A stretch of 64,000 bases of DNA from Streptacidiphilus sp. P02-A3a. Its GTDB lineage: Bacteria; Actinomycetota; Actinomycetes; Streptomycetales; Streptomycetaceae. Positions within the stretch are counted from its first letter, which is position 1, and every line of letters starts with the position of its first letter. The DNA lies in the NCBI RefSeq assembly GCF_014084105.1, contig NZ_CP048289.1:2923922-2987921 (forward strand), given 5' to 3'. Of this stretch, positions 44,075-52,931 are shown one piece after another. The notes beneath the pieces were generated by a model that had not been told where the DNA came from, searched no databases, and saw nothing but the letters and a program-made list of their open reading frames with translations. The translations under genes and the position numbers were made by a program.

Positions 44075-45172
44075 TCAGCCCGCAGTCGACCAGACCCCCG
44101 GCACCCGGGCAACCGAATTACCGTTCCGCCCACCGGCCTTCGGGTCGGCGGCCCTCGGGTCGGCCCTCGGGTCGGCGGGGAGCAGCGCGGCGCGGGTCAG
44201 GGCGCCGGGGCCGAAGCTGCGGGTGGCCCGGTCCACGATCGGGTCGAGTCGGCGTCCGAGTTCCGCGCGGTGGTCGAAGGTGAGCTGCACGGTCGCGGAC
44301 TCCACCGGGCGCAGGCCGTGGGCCCGCACGCTGACCGCCCGCAGCCGGGCCCGTTGCAGTCCGAGGCCGCGGTAGAGGTCGTAGAGCTGGAACTGCAGGG
44401 TGGCGGTGTGGTCGGTGGCCTCGCGCAGGGTGCGGGAGCGGGTGGTGCTGGAGCGGTCGGCGAAGCGGGTCTCCAGCTCCAGGCGGCCGGTGACCTGTCC
44501 GCTGCCGCGCAGCCGGGCCCCCAGTTCCAGCGCGCAGGAGAGCAGTGCTCGGCGGGTGGCCTCCGGGTCGACGGTGTCGCGGCCGAAGTCGCGGCGTACG
44601 GCCAGGCTCGCGGGCGGGCCGCCCGGCTGCACGGCGCGCGGGTCGTGCCCGTGCGCGCGCTCGGCCAGCAGGCGTCCGGTACCGGCGCTGGTGAGCCGTT
44701 GCAGGGTGGACAGTGGGACGGCGTGCAGGTCGCGCACCGCGGCCAGGCCGTAGCCGGCCAGGGTGCGGCTGGTCCTGGGGCCGATGTCGGGCAGCGCCCG
44801 GACCGGGAGCGGGTCGAGGAAGGCGGCGATCGCCCGCTGGTCGTCGGGCAGGATCCGGACGTCGGTGTGGTCGGCGGTCTGCGCGGCCAGGGTCGCCAGC
44901 ATCCGGTTCGGACCGATGCCCACCGTGCTCTGGACGCCGAACCTGGCCAGCAGCTTGACCTGGGCGAGCAGGGCGAGGTCCGCCGGGCCGAGGTCGAAGT
45001 AGCGCAGCGCGCCGGTGAGGTCCAGCAGCGCGTCGTCGGGCGGCAGCGCCTGGACGACCGGGGTGAGGTCGGTCAGCACGTCGAACAGCTGCCGGTAGGC
45101 CTCGTCGGAGGGCCGGTGCAGGTGCACATGGGCGATGGTCCGCGGGTGGCCTCGCGGCGGCTGGCTCGTCAC
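44075..45172 (-). CDS. ImuB-like Y-family DNA polymerase homologue
   Basis: The 365-residue protein has recognisable palm, thumb and little-finger regions of the Y family: LLDLTGALRYFDLGPADLALLAQVKLLARFG, STVGIGPNRMLATLAAQ, ALPDIGPRTSRTLAGYGL. The N-terminal strand reads AHVHLHRPSDEAY where active DinB enzymes have a catalytic Asp, so it is probably inactive, as in ImuB. ImuB acts as a clamp-binding adaptor for the DnaE2 mutasome. A DnaE2 remnant lies 4.3 kb upstream on the same strand. GTG 45172 follows GAGGAG, and a LexA-box-like site lies at 45242. Confidence 0.78.
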   Translation of the reverse strand: MTSQPPRGHPRTIAHVHLHRPSDEAYRQLFDVLTDLTPVVQALPPDDALLDLTGALRYFDLGPADLALLAQVKLLARFGVQSTVGIGPNRMLATLAAQTADHTDVRILPDDQRAIAAFLDPLPVRALPDIGPRTSRTLAGYGLAAVRDLHAVPLSTLQRLTSAGTGRLLAERAHGHDPRAVQPGGPPASLAVRRDFGRDTVDPEATRRALLSCALELGARLRGSGQVTGRLELETRFADRSSTTRSRTLREATDHTATLQFQLYDLYRGLGLQRARLRAVSVRAHGLRPVESATVQLTFDHRAELGRRLDPIVDRATRSFGPGALTRAALLPADPRADPRAADPKAGGRNGNSVARVPGVWSTAG

Positions 45173-45241
45173 GATGGCGGCTCTCCTCACGGTTCCCTGC
45201 TTCTCTCCGGCGCCCCACCTGCCTTCCACTCTAGAACTAAT

Positions 45242-45257
45242 TCGAACGTTTGCACGA
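45242..45257. promoter_or_regulatory. LexA/SOS-box-like site
   Basis: TCGAAC-GTTT-GCACGA matches the actinobacterial SOS consensus TCGAAC-N4-GTTCGA at 10 of 12 fixed positions. It lies 70 bases upstream of the ImuB-like gene (minus strand) and about 100 bases upstream of the trypco2 gene (plus strand). Confidence 0.65.
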
Positions 45258-45359
45258 ATGAATACCGGGTCGGTCGAGAGGTTTGCAGGTTGGGCTGCGG
45301 GTCCGGGGAGAGTGGATCTACGGTGAGCGGGTCGAGGTGTCGGGTGAGGGGGAGCAGCG

Positions 45360-45692
45360 GTGGACATTCCGTTGGTGCAGGCGGTGGCGGCGGTACGGGA
45401 CGAGTTGATCTCGGCGGCGGCCGTGGGTGGGGAGCATCCGGAGCTGGTGTTCGCGGTGGGGCCGGTGGAGATGGAGTTCGAGGTCGAGATCCGCGCGGAC
45501 ACGAAGGCGAAGGCCGGGTTCCGGCTGTGGGCGGTCGGCGCGGACGTCGAGGCCGGAGCGTCGCGCGGGCGTACCCATCGGGTGTCGTTCACGCTCACCC
45601 CGCGCGACCCGCGCGGTGGTGACCTGCTGGTCAGCGGCGACTCCGGCCGGGCGGCCGGGCCGGGGGACACGTCCGGGCGGATCGACGACTGA
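45360..45692 (+). CDS. Trypsin-co-occurring domain 2 (trypco2) protein
   Basis: The 110-residue protein reads IPLVQAVAAVRDELISAAA, ELVFAVGPVEMEFEVEI, GFRLWAVGADVE and THRVSFTLTPRDPRGGDLLV. This is the small trypco2 module known from actinobacterial conflict systems, where it is encoded beside trypsin-STAND proteins. It has no membrane segment. It is immediately followed by such a protein, so it is probably an accessory or regulator of that system, perhaps a substrate or partner of the protease. Confidence 0.85.
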   Translation: MDIPLVQAVAAVRDELISAAAVGGEHPELVFAVGPVEMEFEVEIRADTKAKAGFRLWAVGADVEAGASRGRTHRVSFTLTPRDPRGGDLLVSGDSGRAAGPGDTSGRIDD

Positions 45693-45742
45693 AACCGCCC
45701 CGGCTTGGGCTGGGCTTGTGCTCGGGAGGGATAGAGCGGGCT

Positions 45743-48700
45743 GTGGAGCGATCGCGTCTGGTGGGGGTCACCGGTCCGGGGGGTCCGGGGTCGGGATACG
45801 CGGTGGGTGGACGGCTGGTGCTGACGTCCGCGCATGTCGTCGCCGGTGCCGAGGGGCGGCCGACGGCTGTGGCGGGGCGGCGGGTCGAGGTGTTCCGGCC
45901 CGGCGGTGACCGGGCGGTGGGCGCGGTGGTGGTGTGGTGCGGTGCGGCGGGCGGGCGCGACGACGCCGCGCTGGTCCTGGTCGACCGGGAGCCGGGGTGG
46001 GCCGCGCCCGTCGCGCCGGTGCGCTGGGGCTGGACGGTCACCGATCGGCCCGGCATCGACTGCGAGACCTGGGGGGTCCCGGAGCTGGCCCAGCGTGCGG
46101 GCCGGGCGGTGGAGGCCGTCCAGTTGAGCGGTGCCCTGAACCCGGGCAGCGGTTTCGTGGGCAACGAGTACGTGGTGGACCTGCTGCGGCAGCCGCCGCA
46201 GTGGTCGCTGCCGGGTGCCTCGCCGTGGGGCGGGCTGTCGGGTGCGGCGGTGTGCTGCGACCGGTTGCTGGTGGGCGTGGTCGCCGCTGACCGTGCGCAC
46301 TCCGGCCACGGGCAGCTGAACGCCGTTCCCGCCTATGTGCTGCACCATGATCCGGCCTTCCGCGCGGCCCTGGCCGAGCACGGTGGCGCCGCGGCCGGGC
46401 TGGAGCCGGTCGAGTTGCAGCCGCTGGCCGACCCGGGGGCCGGGTTCGAGCGGGGGGTGCCGCGGTCACCGGCCGGGTCGCTGCGGGCCGCGCGGCAGAC
46501 CGTTCCCTTCCACGGCCGTCAGGAGTTGTTGGCGGAGTTGCGGGCGTGGTGCGGGCGCGGCGGGTTCGGTGCGTGGCTGCTGCACGGGCCCGGTGGGCAG
46601 GGCAAGACCCGTCTGGCGCACCACCTCGCCCAGCAACTGGCCGCCGAGCGCTGGGCGGTGCTGTGGCCGAGCCGCGACGCCACGGCGGACCGGTTGCGGG
46701 GGTTGCGTGATGTCCGCAAGCCGCTGCTGGTGGTCGTCGACTACGCCGAGACGCGCACCGGTCAGTTGGCCGCGCTGGTGGAGGCCGCCGCCGAGCATCC
46801 GGGGAGCACGGCGTTCAAGGTGCTGTTGCTGGCCCGGACCGATGGCGACTGGTGGGGTGAGGCCACCACCGCCAGCAGCCTCGCCCAGGACTACCTGGAC
46901 GCGGCCCCGACCCGGCTGCTGGCACCGCTGGAGAGCGATCCCGAGGCCCGGCCGGATGCCTACCGGGCCGCCGCCCGAGCCCTGGCGTCCGACCTCGCCC
47001 AGGTCGACGGCCTGGCAGAGCACGACTGGCAGGGCACCGCGAACCGGCTGCCGCTGCCCGCGCGGCTGGGCCGGGACGCCTACGGCAACGCGCTGACCCT
47101 GCACATGACCGCCCTCGCCGACCTGCTCGACGCCAACACCCCGGGCCCGGCCGGGCCGGACACCGACCCCGGTCCGCCCGCCGCCGGGGGCGACCGGGTG
47201 GGCGAGGAGGCGGAAGCGGTGGAGGACCGGCTGCTCGGACACGAACGCCGGTACTGGCACCACAGCGCCGCCGCCCGCGGCCTGGCCCCGGACCTGACCC
47301 GCGGCACGCTGGAGACCGCCCTGGCCGCCGCCCACCTGGCCGGGGCCGCCGACCGCGACACCGCCGACGCGCTGTGGCTGCGGCTGCCCGCCCTGGCCGA
47401 CCAGCCGCGCGACCGGCGCGACAGCGTCACCGCCTGGCTCACCGCCCTGTATCCCGCGCAGGCCCCACTGCCCTGGGGGACGCTCCAGCCCGACCGCCTG
47501 GCCGAACGCCACATCGGCCGCACCCTGGACGCCGATCCGCGCCTCGCCGACCACCTCCTCGACGGCGCCGACGACACCCAGACCGGCCGGCTGCTGACGG
47601 TCTACAGCCGGGCCGCCGGCCATCCCGTCTTCCGGCAGCGCCTCGACAGCCACCTCACCGCCCTGTGCGTGCGCCGCCACCGGCAACTCTCGGCGCAGGT
47701 CATCAGCACCGCCACCCGTACCGACCACCCCGCCCCGCTGACCACCGCCCTCGACGCCGTCACCACCGACCCCGCCACCGCCGTGGAGGAGCTGGCAACC
47801 CTGCAGGAGCAGCTCCCGCGATCCACCCGACGCCTCGGCCCGACCGCCCTCCTCCTCGCCCGCACCCTCACCGACCGCCGCCGGGCCCTCGCGCGGGAGA
47901 ACCCGGCCGCCCACCTGCCGGACCTCGCCGCGGCCCTGAACAGCCTGTCCGTCCGGCTGGCGGAGATGGGGCAGCGGGAGGAGGCCCTGCCCGTGATCCG
48001 CGAGTCCGTCGAGATCCGCCGCGCGCTGGCGCGGGAGAACCCGGCCGCCCACCTGCCGGAGCTGGCCGGTGCCCTGAACAACCTGGCGGTCCGGCTGGGC
48101 GTGCTGGGTCGGCACACCGAGAGCCTGGCCGCGCTCCGGGAGGCCACCGGCCACTACCGCGCCCTCGTGGCCGAGAACCCGGCCGCCCACCTGCCCGGTC
48201 TCGCCCTGTCGCTGAACAACCTGGCGATCCGGCTGGGGGAGACCGGGCGGCACGAGGAGGGGCTGGCCGTGATCCGCGAGTCCGTCGAGATCCGTCGCGC
48301 GCTGGCGCGGGCGAACCCGGAGGCCCGGCTGCCGGAGCTGGCCGGTGCCCTGAACAACCTGGCGATCCGGCTGGGGGAGACCGGGCGGCACGACGAGGCC
48401 CTGGCCGTGATCAGTGAGGCCACCGACCACTACCGCGCCCTCGCGGAGGTGAATCCGGACGCCCACCTGCCGGACCTCGCCCAGTCCCTGAACAACCTGG
48501 CGATCCGGCTGGGTGCGTTCGGCCGCCGGGAGGAGGGCCTGGCCGTGATCAGTGAGGCCGTCGGCCACTGCCGCGCCCTCGTGGAGGAGAACCCGGGCGC
48601 CCACCTGCCCGGTCTCGCCCGGTCGCTGAACAACCTGGCGATCCGGCTGGGGGACATGGGGCGCCGGGAGGAGGCGCTGGAGGCGATCCGTGAGGCCACC

Positions 48701-49414
48701 GGGCACTACCGGGTCCTGGCGCGGGAGCACCCGGAGGCCTACCTGCCCGGCCTGGCCACGTCCCTGAACAACCTGTACGTCGACCTGGGCGCGATGGGGC
48801 GCCGGGGGGAGGCGCTGGAGGCGATCCGTGAGGCCACCGGGCACTACCGGGTCCTGGCGCGGGAGCACCCCGAGGCCTACCTGCCGGACCTCGCCCATTC
48901 GCTGAACAACCTGTCCATCGCGCTGGGGGAGTCGGGGCGGCAGCAGGAGGGGCTGGCCGCGAGCCGGGAGGCCGTCGGCCACTACCGCGGCCTCGTCCGC
49001 GAGAGCCCGGACGCCCACCTGCCGGACCTCGCCCGGTCGCTGAACAACCTGGCGATCCGGCTGGGCACGCTGGGGCGGGAGGAGGAGGGCCTGGCCGTGG
49101 TCAGTGAGGCGGTCGACCACTACCGCACCCTCGCGCGGGCGCATCCGGAGGCCTTCCTGGACGGTCTGGCCGGGGCCCTGAACAACCTGTCCGTCGATCT
49201 GTGCGAGCTGGGGCGGCTGGAGGAGGGCCTGAACGCGGCCAGTGAGGCGGTCGACCACTACCGGGTCCTGGCGCGGGCGAACCCGGAGGTCTTCCTGCCC
49301 GGTCTCGCCACGTCGCTGAACAACCTGGCGATCCGGCTGGGGGACGCGGAGCGGTGGCCGGAGAGCCTGGCCGCGATCAGCGAAGCCGTCGAGATCCGAC
49401 GCGCCCTGGAATAG
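45743..49414 (+). CDS. Trypsin-like / STAND NTPase / TPR protein (conflict-system core)
   Basis: The 1223-residue protein starts at GTG 45743; a TTG at 45716 would add nine residues. Residues 1-200 form a trypsin-like protease with His31 (TSAHVV), Asp74 (RDDAALVLV) and Ser166 (GGLSGAAV). A STAND-type P-loop ATPase has Walker A GPGGQGKT at about 283 and Walker B LLVVVDYAE at about 330. A winged-helix-like helical region runs to about 720. Eleven TPR-type repeats of 46 residues, each with LNNLAIRLG, fill 720-1223. The protein should oligomerise on ligand binding by the TPRs and unleash the protease. The catalytic triad looks intact. It pairs with the trypco2 gene upstream. Confidence 0.88.
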   Translation: MERSRLVGVTGPGGPGSGYAVGGRLVLTSAHVVAGAEGRPTAVAGRRVEVFRPGGDRAVGAVVVWCGAAGGRDDAALVLVDREPGWAAPVAPVRWGWTVTDRPGIDCETWGVPELAQRAGRAVEAVQLSGALNPGSGFVGNEYVVDLLRQPPQWSLPGASPWGGLSGAAVCCDRLLVGVVAADRAHSGHGQLNAVPAYVLHHDPAFRAALAEHGGAAAGLEPVELQPLADPGAGFERGVPRSPAGSLRAARQTVPFHGRQELLAELRAWCGRGGFGAWLLHGPGGQGKTRLAHHLAQQLAAERWAVLWPSRDATADRLRGLRDVRKPLLVVVDYAETRTGQLAALVEAAAEHPGSTAFKVLLLARTDGDWWGEATTASSLAQDYLDAAPTRLLAPLESDPEARPDAYRAAARALASDLAQVDGLAEHDWQGTANRLPLPARLGRDAYGNALTLHMTALADLLDANTPGPAGPDTDPGPPAAGGDRVGEEAEAVEDRLLGHERRYWHHSAAARGLAPDLTRGTLETALAAAHLAGAADRDTADALWLRLPALADQPRDRRDSVTAWLTALYPAQAPLPWGTLQPDRLAERHIGRTLDADPRLADHLLDGADDTQTGRLLTVYSRAAGHPVFRQRLDSHLTALCVRRHRQLSAQVISTATRTDHPAPLTTALDAVTTDPATAVEELATLQEQLPRSTRRLGPTALLLARTLTDRRRALARENPAAHLPDLAAALNSLSVRLAEMGQREEALPVIRESVEIRRALARENPAAHLPELAGALNNLAVRLGVLGRHTESLAALREATGHYRALVAENPAAHLPGLALSLNNLAIRLGETGRHEEGLAVIRESVEIRRALARANPEARLPELAGALNNLAIRLGETGRHDEALAVISEATDHYRALAEVNPDAHLPDLAQSLNNLAIRLGAFGRREEGLAVISEAVGHCRALVEENPGAHLPGLARSLNNLAIRLGDMGRREEALEAIREATGHYRVLAREHPEAYLPGLATSLNNLYVDLGAMGRRGEALEAIREATGHYRVLAREHPEAYLPDLAHSLNNLSIALGESGRQQEGLAASREAVGHYRGLVRESPDAHLPDLARSLNNLAIRLGTLGREEEGLAVVSEAVDHYRTLARAHPEAFLDGLAGALNNLSVDLCELGRLEEGLNAASEAVDHYRVLARANPEVFLPGLATSLNNLAIRLGDAERWPESLAAISEAVEIRRALE
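47926..49411 (+). repeat. Eleven 138-bp coding tandem repeats
   Basis: Successive 46-codon units encode the TPR array. Units six and seven are almost identical at DNA level over the stretch encoding EALEAIREATGHYRVLAREH, which points to recent duplication or gene conversion. Confidence 0.88.
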
Positions 49415-49421
49415 GCCCGGC

Positions 49422-49501
49422 CACAGGTCCGGGCACAGGTCTGTCCACACGTCCGGGCACAGGTCCGGGCACAGGTCCGGGCACACGTCCGGGCACAGGC
49501 G
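49422..49501 (+). repeat. 12-bp tandem repeat
   Basis: Six head-to-tail units of CACAGGTCCGGG or close variants (49422-49493) and a partial seventh separate the STAND gene stop from the DnaE2 remnant. Confidence 0.88.
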
Positions 49502-49517
49502 GACCCCGGGCCGGTGC

Positions 49518-50714
49518 TCAGCCGGCGCTCCCGGGGCTGGAGGTCCAGAGCTTGCGGGTGGCCGTGGCGCCGTCCCCGGCGGGCTGGAGGTCCGCCCACG
49601 GGGCCAGGGTGTAGCCGCTGGGCAGCGTCAGCACCCGGTCCGGGGCCGCGCCGCCCGCCTTGCCGTCCACCGTGCCGTCCGCGTCGCCGTCCACCGTGCC
49701 GTCCGCCGCGCCGGGGTGGGCGGTGAGCAGACGGCGGACGGCGTCCAGGCCGCCGGTGCGGCGGGCGGCGGCGAGGTCGGCGAGGTTCCAGGCCTGAGCG
49801 CCGACCACGCTGAGGCTGCGCGGTCCGCGCCGGGCGATGGTGCCGCGCACCAGCAGCAGGAAGCTGTGGAAGACGGTGTGGGCGCAGTGCTGGGCGTCGT
49901 CGAAGAAGGCGAGGTCGACCAGGCCGGTGCCGTCGTCCAGGGTGGCGAACAGGATCCGCTTGCCGGTCCGGTTCGGCGGGGTCTGGTTGGCGACCTTGGC
50001 CCCGGCGACCAGTACCTGCGCGCCGGTGCGCAGGTCGGCCAGGCGGTGCGCGGGGATGGCCCCGAGCTCCGCCAGCAGCTGGTGGTGGTCGGTCATCAGG
50101 TGGCGGGAGGCGTCCAGGCCCAGTACCGAGAGCTCCGCGCCCAGCTCCTCCTCGGCGGTCATCACCGGCAGCCCGGTGGGGGCCGGGGCCGAGCCGTCGT
50201 CACCGGCCAGGGCGAGCTGGGTGGGAATGGCGGTGCCGCGCTGCTGCCGGTGCAACTCGGCGACCTGGAGCAGCAGGTCGCGGCGATGGCGGCCGTCGGC
50301 GAGGGAGGCCAGCGCGCCGACCCGGACCAGCCGCTCGGCCACCGGCAGTGCCGGGCGGGCGCGGGTGAACCAGTCCGAGACCGAGGCGTAGGGCTGTCCG
50401 GCGGTGATCCGGGCGGTCTGCTCGGCGCTGATGCCCTGCACCTCGGAGAGCGACAGCCGCACCCCCCAGCGGCGGCCCTCGGTGGTGTCCACCGGCTCGG
50501 TGCGGTAGTCGGCCTGCGAGTGCTGGACGTCCAGCGGCAGGATCGGCACCCCGCGCCGGCGCGCGTCGGCCAGGATCAGCCGCGCCGGGTACATCCCCGG
50601 GTCGTGGGTCAGCAGCCCGGCGTAGAAGGCGGCCGGGTGGTGGGTCTTGAGCCAGGCGGACTGGTAGGTGGGCACGGCGAACGCCACCGCGTGGGCCTTG
50701 GCGAAGCTGTAGTT
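49518..50714 (-). pseudogene. DnaE2 (error-prone DNA polymerase III alpha) C-terminal fragment
   Basis: The frame opens at NYSFAKAHAVAFAVPTYQSAW and continues with LKTHHPAAFYAGLLTHDPGMYPARLI, PVMTAEEELGAELSVLGLDA and an OB-fold region (LADLRTGAQVLVAGAKV...FATLDDGTGLVDLAFF). This is the last roughly 390 residues of a DnaE2/DnaE polymerase. The PHP domain and the catalytic palm (about 750 residues) are missing. Similarity stops at 50714, beyond which the sequence is unrelated. A GTG at 50687 could still allow translation of the fragment, but it cannot polymerise DNA. With the ImuB-like gene it marks a broken mutasome locus. Confidence 0.82.
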
Positions 50715-51357
50715 ATGAACAGTCCAGGTGTATCAGTGCCTCGGCTGTCTCAGGTGATGATGGGCTGCATAGCCGCCTCCAGGAGAGATCCGAGAGACCT
50801 CACGGTGTCTCAGCCGAAGCATTAAAAGTTGCCAATTCGTGACCATTTACCTTGCGATTGAACCGATGTCGATGCAGGCAAGCGGACCGGCCCGAGGGCT
50901 TCCCCGAGATCGTCGTGGACGGGGTGGAACTACCTCCTGGCTCGCCGTCACTCGTACGCGGCCAACGGCAGCGGCGCCTCAAGAACCCACAACCTGGCCA
51001 TGGGCCAGAGCTATCGTCCGTGCCATCCACCGGATACTGCCCCTGCCCCGACCAGCCTGACCTGCACGAATCTCACCCCGCCGAACACCGAGAGGGGCAC
51101 CCCCGCAGTACCCGGACCCGTGGAACCCAGCGTCCCGACACAACAGCTGACGCGCAGTCCTACCCGAAACAGCCCACAGGAGCCGACAAAAGAGACATCG
51201 TGGGCAAACGCCCGACCGATCACCTCAGTGAAACAACGATGTCAGGCCGCCCCGCTACGCGCGGTCCCCGAACCAATCACCGACCCGGACCGCATCAAAT
51301 GTTGATGCTCATGGAGGGTGCCGCCCAGACGGTCGTGTCGGCGTATGTCCAAGCGGG

Positions 51358-51443
51358 CCGGGCCGCGGTCGATGGCGAGGAACTCGATGCCGGCGTGCTG
51401 GCCGGTGCGCACGATCCGCAGCACGATCGTCCCGGCGACGGCG
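51358..51443 (-). other. Apparent inverted segment of the anti-sigma-like ATPase gene
   Basis: On the minus strand this stretch reads GTIVLRIVRTGQHAGIEF and then LAIDRGP, the usual segment just before GI(T)DMAAAMRDG in RsbT/SpoIIE-type ATPase domains. That continuation is found on the plus strand from 51444. The minus reading has much more GC-rich third positions than the plus reading. An inversion of about 85 bp explains both. Confidence 0.55.
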
Positions 51444-52522
51444 GCATCACGGACATGGCCGCGGCCATGCGCGACGGGCGCTCCAGCACCGGCACGCTCG
51501 GCATCGGCCTGGGAGCCATCGCCCGGCACGCCGACACCTTCGACCTGCACTCCATCCCCGGCCAGGGCACCGTCATGCTGGCCCGGTTCTGGCCGCGGAG
51601 TCCTCCGACCCACGCCCCGCCCAACGGCGGACTGCCGCCCGCGGTGACCGCAGGACTGACCCGGCCCATCAACGGAGCCCGCGAATGCGGCGACGGCTGG
51701 GCCGCACGCTGGCACGACCTCGTGCCACCAGCACCGGCAGGCCCTCCCGCGTCCAGCACGGATGCGGATACCCGAACGGCAGGACCGCCCCCCGCCGAGA
51801 GCAGCTCAGGGGCTGAAGCAGTTGTCGGGTCGGGCTCGCGGCGGCCGCTACTGGTGATGCTCTGCGACGGACTGGGCCACGGTCCCCTGGCCCAGATCGC
51901 CACCCGGGCGGCGGTCCGCGCCTTCCATGCCAGCCCAGGCCACACACCCGAAGCGGTCATGGGGCACATCCACCAGGCCCTGGCCAGCACCCGGGGCGGC
52001 GCTGTGGCCGTGGCCCGCATCGACCCCGACCAGGAACAGGTGCTCTACTGCGCGGTCGGCAACATCGCCGGCGCGGTCATCACGCCGAACTCCAAGAGCG
52101 TCCTGTCCTCGCGGTACGGGAATGTCGGCCACCAGCTGCCCACCCTGCGCACTTCCGCCTACGTCCTGCCGCCCGGAGGCGCGCTGGTGCTGCACTCCGA
52201 CGGCCTGACCGAACGATGGGACCCCCAGGAGCTGCCCGGCCTCCTCCAGCACACCCCGCCCGTCATCCCCGGCTCCGCCACCACGGCAGGCACCTACACC
52301 GACCTGAGCACCTGCAACGGCTCAGCCGGCCAGCAGTGGACCTACGCCCGCAGCGGCAACCTGACCAACCCGCACTCCGGCTACTGCCTCGACGGCTACG
52401 GCGGCAGCTCCGCCAACGGCACCCGGCTCGACATCTGGCCCTGCGGCACCAACCAGAACAACCAGGTCTGGTCGCTGCCGCAAAGCCCGGGGTGGGACCC
52501 GCCGGGTCCCACCCCCCAGTGA
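51444..52522 (+). pseudogene. Damaged SpoIIE-type phosphatase gene fused to a ricin-lectin tail
   Basis: Three parts can be read in one frame. First comes the C-terminal half of an RsbT-like HATPase domain (ITDMAAAMRDGRSSTGTLGI, IPGQGTVMLARFW). Next is a PP2C/SpoIIE-like phosphatase (LLVMLCDGLGHGPLAQIATR, GGALVLHSDGLTERWDPQEL) as in RsbX-type regulators of stress sigma factors. From about 52260 the frame continues with a ricin B/CBM13 fragment (TCNGSAGQQWTY, GYCLDGYGG, NQNNQVWSLP), with two QxW motifs. Lectin repeats normally belong to secreted hydrolases and no signal peptide is present. The upstream ATPase half is inverted and the N-terminus lost. Interval 50715-51357 has no recognisable gene. 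Confidence 0.65.
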
Positions 52523-52659
52523 CCCCACCAACACGCCCGCGCCCGCAGAGCGATGCGGGCACGGGCATGGGGCCTGCGGTGAAACCCCGTCAGACCCCGC
52601 GACGCACCGGTGGACCGGTGGCGCCGCGGGGTCTGACTTCTGATCGGATCAGGTCCCGG

Positions 52660-52758
52660 TCAGCTGCCGAACACCTGGAAGGAGAACAGCGAGTACCCGT
52701 AGCTGGTGGCGCGCGCTGTGCCGTTCATGCGCACATAGCGGATCGTGCTCAATCCCGT
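52660..52758 (-). pseudogene. Discoidin/F5-8-type-C domain C-terminal fragment
   Basis: On the minus strand, IRYVRMNGTARATSYGYSLF followed by SFQVFGS and a stop is the characteristic end of an F5/8 type C (CBM32-like) domain of a secreted glycosidase. Only this last strand pair is present. Next to it on the plus strand, 52747-52924 reads VLNPVEIADRMSTAIRSLLE to DGAPA and a stop, another C-terminal shard of an unidentified protein. The interval 52523-52931 thus holds debris rather than intact genes. Confidence 0.5.
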
Positions 52759-52931
52759 GGAGATCGCCGACCGGATGAGCACAGCGATCCGCTCCCTGCT
52801 GGAACGGCCCGCACACACCGAATCCCTCGTGGCCGGCGTACTGGCCGTCCCTCCTGATTCGCCGCGAGACGTTCTGAGGCCTGTCGCCCTTGAGGACACG
52901 TGCACTGACGGCGCCCCGGCCTGAGAACGCT

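Noticed and set aside
47926..49411. CRISPR array
   Set aside because: The 138-bp periodic repeats are continuous coding sequence with no spacers.
46466..49486. Long antisense frame opposite the STAND-TPR gene
   Set aside because: It is a codon-bias shadow of the plus-strand gene; its repeated composition simply reflects the 138-bp repeats.
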